From: Streptomyces sp. NBC_01142
GTDB taxonomy: Bacteria > Actinomycetota > Actinomycetes > Streptomycetales > Streptomycetaceae
Reading direction: 5' to 3'
DNA: 64,000 nt
NCBI RefSeq assembly: GCF_026341125.1
Contig: NZ_JAPEOR010000002.1
Location: forward strand, 1,116,001 to 1,180,000
Numbering within the stretch: the first letter of the stretch is position 1; every line of letters starts with the position of its first letter. The translations under genes and the position numbers were made by a program. Of this stretch, positions 59,148 to 64,000 are shown one piece after another. The notes beneath the pieces are model-generated. The model was not told the DNA's origin. It searched no databases and saw only the letters and a program-made list of their open reading frames with translations.

Positions 59148-60017
59148 ATGACCATGCCCCCGAACGCTCCGGGCCAGCCGCCCCAGTGGAGCCCGCCACC
59201 CAGCTACCCAGGGGCGCCCTACTCTCCTGTGCCGCAGGCCAGAAACGGCCTGGGCATAGCAGCCATGGTCACCGGCATCGTCGGCGCCGTCTTCGGCATC
59301 ATCCCGTTTCTGTTCTGGCTTGCCGGAATTCTCGGCATATTGGCTCTCATATTCGGCCTGATCGGTCACGGTCGCGCCCGAAAGGGCGAGGCGACGAACA
59401 AGGGGATGGCCCTCACCGGCATCATCCTCGGTGGCCTCTCGATCGTGCTCGCGATCGTCTGGCTGGTCGTCGTCGTACTGGCCGTCAAGGACGTCGCGGA
59501 CGACATCAAGAAGGAGGTCGACAAGCAGGAGGTCACCTCCAGCGCCGCCGAGGAGACCGCCCCCTCCGACGGCTCCAACCCGTTTGACGACTCCGGCGAC
59601 TCCGGCTCCGACAGCGTCGAGCCGCTGAAGTTCGGTGAGACCCACGCGTACGAGGACGGGGTGAAGGTCACCATCGCCAAGCCCGCGTCGTACAAGCCGG
59701 ACGAATTCGCCATCGGCCACAAGGACGGCAACGTCGCCGTCCAGCTGAAGATCACGATCGTCAACGGCAGCGACAGGACGATCGACATCGGCACCGCCCT
59801 GCCGACCGCCAAGGACGCCAACGGCGCCGAGAGCGAGGGCATCTTCGACGGCAAGCAGGCCACGAGGCCGTTCTCCGGGAAGCTGCTCCCCGGCAAGCAG
59901 GCCGTGAGCCAGTTCGCCTTCTCCGTCCCCGCCGACGCGGCCAAGGAGCTCCAGGTCGAGTTCGGGCCCGAGGTGCTCGAGTACGAGGACGCCATCTGGA
60001 CCGGCCCGGCCAAGTAA
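59148..60017 (+). CDS. DUF4190/DUF4352 membrane lipoprotein-like protein
   Basis: A 289-residue protein: a Pro/Gln/Ser-rich N-terminus (PPNAPGQPPQWSPPPSYPGA), a DUF4190 two-TM hairpin (GLGIAAMVTGIVGAVFGIIP through GHGRARKGEATNKGMALTGI), an acidic linker (SAAEETAPSDGSNPFDDSGD) and an extracytoplasmic DUF4352 beta-sandwich (VAVQLKITIVNGSDRTIDIG). AAGGA precedes ATG 59148. Function unknown; such proteins are common in Streptomyces and may be cell-envelope associated. Confidence 0.9.
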   Translation: MTMPPNAPGQPPQWSPPPSYPGAPYSPVPQARNGLGIAAMVTGIVGAVFGIIPFLFWLAGILGILALIFGLIGHGRARKGEATNKGMALTGIILGGLSIVLAIVWLVVVVLAVKDVADDIKKEVDKQEVTSSAAEETAPSDGSNPFDDSGDSGSDSVEPLKFGETHAYEDGVKVTIAKPASYKPDEFAIGHKDGNVAVQLKITIVNGSDRTIDIGTALPTAKDANGAESEGIFDGKQATRPFSGKLLPGKQAVSQFAFSVPADAAKELQVEFGPEVLEYEDAIWTGPAK

Positions 60018-60034
60018 CCGGCCCGCACGGACAC

Positions 60035-60060
60035 GGGGCGCCCCCGGAGTGGGGCGCCCC
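60035..60060 (+). terminator. Terminator after the DUF4190/DUF4352 gene
   Basis: GGGGCGCCCC occurs at 60035-60044 and 60051-60060. Each copy is self-complementary and they pair with each other around a 6-nt loop. Confidence 0.75.
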
Positions 60061-60095
60061 ACACCCCTGCACCAGGACATCGCGTCAGAAAGACG

Positions 60096-60110
60096 ATTAC
60101 ACTGGGCCGC
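60096..60110 (+). promoter_or_regulatory. Candidate -10 box for a leaderless nadE mRNA
   Basis: TACACT lies about 8 nt before the GTG start of nadE, and there is no ribosome binding site. The transcription start would fall on or next to the start codon. Confidence 0.4.
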
Positions 60111-61868
60111 GTGCCTCAACTACGCCTCGCCCTGAATCAGATCGACTCGACCGTCGGCGATCTCGCCGGCAATGCCGAGGCGATCGTGCACTGGACCCGG
60201 CACTCCGCGGAGCAGGGGGCGCATCTTGTCGCCTTCCCCGAGATGGTGCTGACCGGCTACCCCGTCGAGGACCTGGCCCTGCGGTCGTCCTTCGTGGAAG
60301 CGTCCCGCGCAGCCCTGCGTGCGCTCGCCGCGCGCCTGGACGACGAAGGGTTCGGGGAGCTGCCGGTCGTCGTCGGCTATCTCGACCGTTCCGAGCGGGC
60401 CCAGCCCCGCTACGGGCAGCCCGCCGGGTCGCCGCAGAACGCGGCCGCCGTCCTGCACCGCGGCGCGGTGGTGCTGACCTTCGCCAAGCATCATCTGCCC
60501 AACTACGGCGTCTTCGACGAGTTCCGCTACTTCGTGCCCGGTGACACCATGCCCGTGATCCGTGTGCGCGGCGTCGACGTCGCGCTCGCGATCTGCGAGG
60601 ACCTCTGGCAGGACGGCGGCCGCGTCCCGGCCACCCGGTCCGCCGGGGCCGGGCTGCTGATCTCCATCAACGCCTCGCCGTACGAGCAGGACAAGGACGA
60701 CACCCGCCTGGAACTGGTGCGCAAGCGCGCCCAGGAGGCCGGGTGCACCACCGCGTACCTGGCCATGATCGGCGGGCAGGACGAGCTGGTCTTCGACGGT
60801 GACTCGATCGTCGTCGGCGCCGACGGTGAAGTCGTGGCGCGTGCCCCGCAGTTCGCGGAGGGCAGCGTCGTCCTAGACCTGGAGCTTCCCGCGGCCTCCG
60901 CCGAGCCGCCGACGGGCCTGGTCGACGACGGGCTGCGGATCGAGCGCGTCGTCCTCTCCGAGGAGCCGCTGCCCGCGTACGACGCCGAGCTGTCCGGCGG
61001 CTACGCCGACCGGCTCGACGACGACGAGGAGGTCTACTCGGCGCTGGTCGTGGGCCTGCGCGCGTACGCCGCGAAGAACGGCTTCCGGTCCGTGCTGATC
61101 GGACTCTCCGGCGGCATCGACTCGGCCCTGGTCGCGGCGATCGCCTGCGACGCCCTCGGCGCGCAGAACGTGTACGGCATCTCCATGCCGTCGAAGTACT
61201 CGTCCGACCACTCCAAGAGCGACGCGGCCGAGCTGGCCGACCGTACCGGGCTCAACTTCCGCACCGTGCCGATCGAGCCGATGTTCGACGCGTACATGGC
61301 CTCGCTGGGTCTGACCGGTCTCGCCGAGGAGAACCTGCAGTCGCGGCTGCGCGGCACCACGCTGATGGCCGTCTCCAACCAGGAGGGCCACATCGTGCTC
61401 GCGCCGGGCAACAAGTCCGAGCTGGCGGTGGGGTACTCGACGCTGTACGGCGACTCCGTCGGCGCGTACGGGCCGATCAAGGACGTCTACAAGACGACGG
61501 TCTTCCGCCTCGCGAAGTGGCGCAACCGCGCCGCCGAGGAGCGCGGCCAGACCCCGCCGATCCCCGAGGCCTCCATCACCAAGCCGCCCAGCGCGGAACT
61601 GCACCCCGGCCAGGTCGACACCGACTCCCTGCCGGACTACGACGTACTGGACCGGATTCTGGAGCTGTACGTCGACCGGGACCAGGGCAAGGACGCGATC
61701 GTCGCGGCCGGCTTCGGCGAGGAGCTGGTGGCGAAGACGCTGCGCATGGTGGACACGGCGGAGTACAAGCGGCGCCAGTACCCGCCGGGCACCAAGATCT
61801 CGGCCAAGGGTTTCGGCAAGGACCGGCGGCTGCCGATCACGAACCGCTGGCGGGAGACGACGAGCTGA
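60111..61868 (+). CDS. nadE: Glutamine-dependent NAD+ synthetase
   Basis: A 585-residue two-domain enzyme making NAD+ from nicotinic acid adenine dinucleotide, ATP and glutamine. The N-terminal nitrilase-type glutaminase has the Glu44 (AFPEMVLTGY), Lys126 (TFAKHHLPN) and Cys162 (LAICEDLWQD) triad. The synthetase domain has the P-loop IGLSGGIDSALVAAI (about 330-345), then SSDHSKSDAAELADR and APGNKSELAVGYSTLYGD. GTG 60111 fits the family start MPQLRLALNQ. The gene converges on the MFS transporter, overlapping by 32 nt. Confidence 0.95.
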   Translation: MPQLRLALNQIDSTVGDLAGNAEAIVHWTRHSAEQGAHLVAFPEMVLTGYPVEDLALRSSFVEASRAALRALAARLDDEGFGELPVVVGYLDRSERAQPRYGQPAGSPQNAAAVLHRGAVVLTFAKHHLPNYGVFDEFRYFVPGDTMPVIRVRGVDVALAICEDLWQDGGRVPATRSAGAGLLISINASPYEQDKDDTRLELVRKRAQEAGCTTAYLAMIGGQDELVFDGDSIVVGADGEVVARAPQFAEGSVVLDLELPAASAEPPTGLVDDGLRIERVVLSEEPLPAYDAELSGGYADRLDDDEEVYSALVVGLRAYAAKNGFRSVLIGLSGGIDSALVAAIACDALGAQNVYGISMPSKYSSDHSKSDAAELADRTGLNFRTVPIEPMFDAYMASLGLTGLAEENLQSRLRGTTLMAVSNQEGHIVLAPGNKSELAVGYSTLYGDSVGAYGPIKDVYKTTVFRLAKWRNRAAEERGQTPPIPEASITKPPSAELHPGQVDTDSLPDYDVLDRILELYVDRDQGKDAIVAAGFGEELVAKTLRMVDTAEYKRRQYPPGTKISAKGFGKDRRLPITNRWRETTS

Positions 61869-63063
61869 TCCTCCGCTCCGTACGGGGGCTTCCCGCGGCA
61901 ATCACGCGGGAGGCCCCCGTTTGCGTACGGTCGAGCAGTCCCGCCGTCACCGCGATCGCCAGACCGGCGGCCGCGAGGACCGCACCGACCAGGGCCGGGG
62001 ATGTCCAGCCCCAGCCCGCCGCGATGGCCGCGCCGCCGAGCCAGGCGCCGCCCGCGTTGGCGAGGTTGAAGGCCGAGTGGTTGGAGGCGGAGGCGAGGGT
62101 GGGGGCGTCCTGCGCCTTGTTCATGACCAGCATCTGCAGCGGTGTGGTGGTCATGAAGCCGACCGCGCCCAGGACCACGACCGTGACGAGGGCCAGCCAC
62201 GGGATGTGCACGGTGAAGCGGAAGGCGACCAGCACCAGCGCGAGGGCGGCGAGCGAGCCGTACAGCGTGGGGCGCAGCGCCCGGTCGGTCAGGGGTCCGG
62301 CCGCCAGTGCGCCCAGTGTCATGCCGATGCCGAAGAGGGCGAGGACCAGAGTCACCGAGGGCTCGCCGAAGCCCATGACCTCGGTCGTCATGGAGGCGAG
62401 GTAGGAGTACACCGCAAAGACTCCGGCGAAGCCGAAGACCGCGGTGAGCAGTCCGAGCAGCACCTGCCGGCCGGCCAGCGCGCGCAGCTCGCGTCCCACG
62501 CTCTGGTGCGCGTCGACGGGTACGTACGGAATGAGCCGGGCGAGCGCGGCCATCGCGACCAGTCCGATGACGGTGACGACGAGGAAGGTGGCCCGCCAGC
62601 CGAGGTGCTGGCCGAGCAGGGTCGCGGCCGGTACGCCGATGATGTTGGCGACCGTGAGGCCGAGGAACATCGTCGCCACGGCTCGTGCCTGCCGCCCGTC
62701 CGCGACCAGCCGCGCCGCGACGACCGCGCCGACGCCGAAGAAGGCACCGTGCGGCAGCCCGGCGAGCACCCGGCCGGCGATCAGCCAGCCGAAGCCGGGG
62801 GCGAGCGCGGAGGCGAGGTTGCCGACGACGAAGAGCGCCATCAGGAGCAGGAGCATCCGCTTGCGCGGGATACGGGAGCCGAGGGCGGTGAGCAGCGGGG
62901 CGCCGATGACGACGCCGATCGCATAGGCCGAGACCAGATGTCCGGCGGTGGGGACGGAGGTGCCGAGGTCGTCGGCGACGTTGGGCAGCAGGCCCATCAT
63001 CACGAACTCGGTGGTGCCGATGCCGAAGGCGGACACGGCGAGCGCGAGCAGCGCGAGGGGCAT
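61837..63063 (-). CDS. MFS transporter (arabinose-efflux/DHA1-like, 12 TM)
   Basis: A 408-residue exporter with twelve hydrophobic segments. It opens LALLALAVSAFGIGTTEFVM and has GSRIPRKRMLLLLM (motif A after TM2), RVLAGLPHGAFFGVGAVVAA and the central loop VDAHQSVGREL. This is the AraJ/Cmx/NepI-type DHA1 pattern. GGAAAGG precedes ATG 63063. The last 25 residues are encoded by terminator hairpin sequence and by the end of nadE on the other strand, so the tail is probably not conserved. Substrate unknown. Confidence 0.92.
   Translation of the reverse strand: MPLALLALAVSAFGIGTTEFVMMGLLPNVADDLGTSVPTAGHLVSAYAIGVVIGAPLLTALGSRIPRKRMLLLLMALFVVGNLASALAPGFGWLIAGRVLAGLPHGAFFGVGAVVAARLVADGRQARAVATMFLGLTVANIIGVPAATLLGQHLGWRATFLVVTVIGLVAMAALARLIPYVPVDAHQSVGRELRALAGRQVLLGLLTAVFGFAGVFAVYSYLASMTTEVMGFGEPSVTLVLALFGIGMTLGALAAGPLTDRALRPTLYGSLAALALVLVAFRFTVHIPWLALVTVVVLGAVGFMTTTPLQMLVMNKAQDAPTLASASNHSAFNLANAGGAWLGGAAIAAGWGWTSPALVGAVLAAAGLAIAVTAGLLDRTQTGASRVIAAGSPRTERRISSSSPASGS
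61882..61920. terminator. Bidirectional terminator within the MFS coding end
   Basis: Arms 61882-61897 and 61905-61920 pair with one mismatch around a 7-nt loop, 13 nt after the nadE stop. The hairpin lies inside the 3' end of the convergent MFS frame. Confidence 0.75.
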
Positions 63064-63280
63064 GGAGTGCCTTTCCGAAGTTAGTTCTCCTTCGAAACAA
63101 ATGCTCGCACGCCGAATGTTCCCGCGGATGAACGGGTGGTTGCCGTCACATCACTGGGGCTCCACCCCCGACGCACGGGGCCGGCCCGAGGCGCGCCCGT
63201 CCGGCAATCGAGGACAACGCCCGCAGAGTGCTCCGGGACTGGGGGCCTGCCCCTCGGTCCGGAGGCAAGGTCGCGTCTCC

Positions 63281-63360
63281 GGGGAAGATCACCTCGGCCC
63301 GGGGAAGATCGCCTCGGCCCGGGGAAGGTCACCTCGGCCCGGGGAAGATCACATCCTGAT
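63281..63360. repeat. Tandem 20-bp repeat, four copies
   Basis: Units of GGGGAAGATCACCTCGGCCC begin at 63281, 63301, 63321 and 63341; two have one substitution each, the last diverges at its end. The final unit contains the stop codon of the endonuclease/phosphatase-family gene. There are no spacers, so this is not a CRISPR. It fills part of the 285-bp gap 63064-63348. Confidence 0.88.
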
Positions 63361-64000
63361 GCGTGCCGCGATCGGGAGGTGGTCGCTGTCCGTCCGCGGC
63401 AGCGTCCAGGAGGAGGCCGGCTCGACGCCCCTGACCATGATCTGGTCGATACGGGCCATCGGGAACGCCGCGGGCCAGCTGAAGCCGAAGCCGTCACCCG
63501 CCGCACCCTGGGTGGAGCGCATCTGGGAGGTGACGGCGTTCAGCGAGCGGTCGTTCATCGTGCCGTTGAGGTCGCCGAGCAGGACGACCTTGCGAACCGG
63601 CTCGCGGGCGATCGCCTCGCCCAGTGCGTCCGCGCTGTTGTCGCGCTGATTGGCGGTGAAGCCGGCGTTGAGCTTGACGCGTACGGACGGCATGTGGGCG
63701 ACGTACACGGCGACTTCACCCTCGGGCGTGGTCACCGTGGAGCGCATGGCGCGCGTCCAGCCCATCCGGATGTCGACGGGCGCGATGTCGGTCATCGGGT
63801 ACTTGCTCCACAGCCCGACCGTGCCCTGCACCGAGTGGTACTTGTACGTCCCGGCCAGCGCCTGTTCGTACGTCGACACCTGACCGCCGGGCAGCTCCTG
63901 CAGCGCCAGTACGTCCGCGCCCGAGGCGACCACCTGCTCGGCCGTGCCCGCCGGGTCCGGGTTGTCGGCGTTGACGTTGTGCGTGGCGACGGTCAGATTG
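63349..64000 (-). CDS. Endonuclease/exonuclease/phosphatase-family protein, 5' truncated
   Basis: The frame is open to the right edge. The visible 217 codons hold the EEP fold: LTVATHNVNADNPDPAGTAE (Asn of the first strand), ADVLALQELPGG (metal-binding Glu), VVLLGDLNGTMND (GDxN) and the C-terminal ARIDQIMVRGV and TDSDHLPIAARI (SDH catalytic His). The missing N-terminus probably contains TM helices or a signal peptide, as in many actinomycete EEP proteins. Substrate unknown: nucleic acid, phospholipid or phosphoester. Confidence 0.88.
   Translation of the reverse strand, partial: NLTVATHNVNADNPDPAGTAEQVVASGADVLALQELPGGQVSTYEQALAGTYKYHSVQGTVGLWSKYPMTDIAPVDIRMGWTRAMRSTVTTPEGEVAVYVAHMPSVRVKLNAGFTANQRDNSADALGEAIAREPVRKVVLLGDLNGTMNDRSLNAVTSQMRSTQGAAGDGFGFSWPAAFPMARIDQIMVRGVEPASSWTLPRTDSDHLPIAARIRM

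Noticed and set aside
63281..63360. Possible CRISPR array
   Set aside because: The 20-bp units are directly adjacent with no spacers and no cas genes are present; the same applies to the repeats at 31455 and 47240.

Overview
The window looks like a chromosomal stretch of a Streptomyces, or a very close relative. G+C is very high, codons end in G/C, GTG and TTG starts are common, and several promoters look leaderless. The gene content is also typical: a malEFG-aglA cluster with no dedicated ATPase gene, glnE, a glnA2-type glutamine synthetase, glutamine-dependent NAD+ synthetase, an ECF41 sigma factor, and DUF3105/DUF305, DUF1996 and peptidase-inhibitor I36 proteins. No rRNA, tRNA, CRISPR array or intact transposon was seen.

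Layout. 1-8.4 kb: truncated epimerase/reductase, an MMPL transporter divergent from a two-component pair, a GNAT enzyme, a secreted DUF1996 protein and a lipoprotein. 8.5-16.6 kb: a Tat-exported GH89 alpha-N-acetylglucosaminidase, a tyrosine phosphatase, a membrane-anchored protein with a sigma-like N-terminus, a TetR regulator, a small tautomerase and another GNAT. 16.6-30.3 kb: starch and maltodextrin use. A giant amylase-pullulanase and an alpha-amylase are secreted; malE-malF-malG import the products; a cytoplasmic alpha-glucosidase hydrolyses them; a MalR/Reg1-type LacI repressor follows. CTTGCAG-type operators fill the amylase/malE divergent region and a large hairpin separates malE from malF. 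30.4-38.8 kb: PAP2 membrane protein, glnE, a secreted PIG-L deacetylase with a propeller, and a PPOX/VOC pair.

38.9-44.7 kb is the most unusual part. A 40-codon ORF, probably leaderless, overlaps by 4 nt an NLR-like NB-ARC/TPR protein whose N-terminus carries a RHIM-like (VIQAG) motif. A radical SAM enzyme with extra C-terminal cysteines follows. The layout recalls FxSxx-COOH peptide loci, but I could not match it to a described family. Next comes a tightly overlapping three-gene cassette: an ESX-associated small protein, a helical protein fused to a lytic-transglycosylase-like domain, and a three-TM protein.

44.7-52 kb: an ECF41 sigma factor divergent from its likely SDR target, an I36 inhibitor, an MFS exporter and a secreted protein, ending at glnA2. 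Two degenerate copies of a glutamine synthetase 3' end, sharing a 118-bp repeat, flank the MFS gene. This suggests recombination or insertion beside glnA2. 52-64 kb: ArsR regulator, small coiled-coil membrane protein and MMPL transporter; DUF3105/DUF305 pair; DUF5990; alpha/beta hydrolase; a frameshifted multicopper oxidase remnant; a DUF4190/DUF4352 protein; nadE; an MFS transporter; and a truncated endonuclease/phosphatase-family protein.

Starts were chosen from ribosome binding sites, overlaps and family N-termini. Function calls rest on motif recognition, not on database searches.
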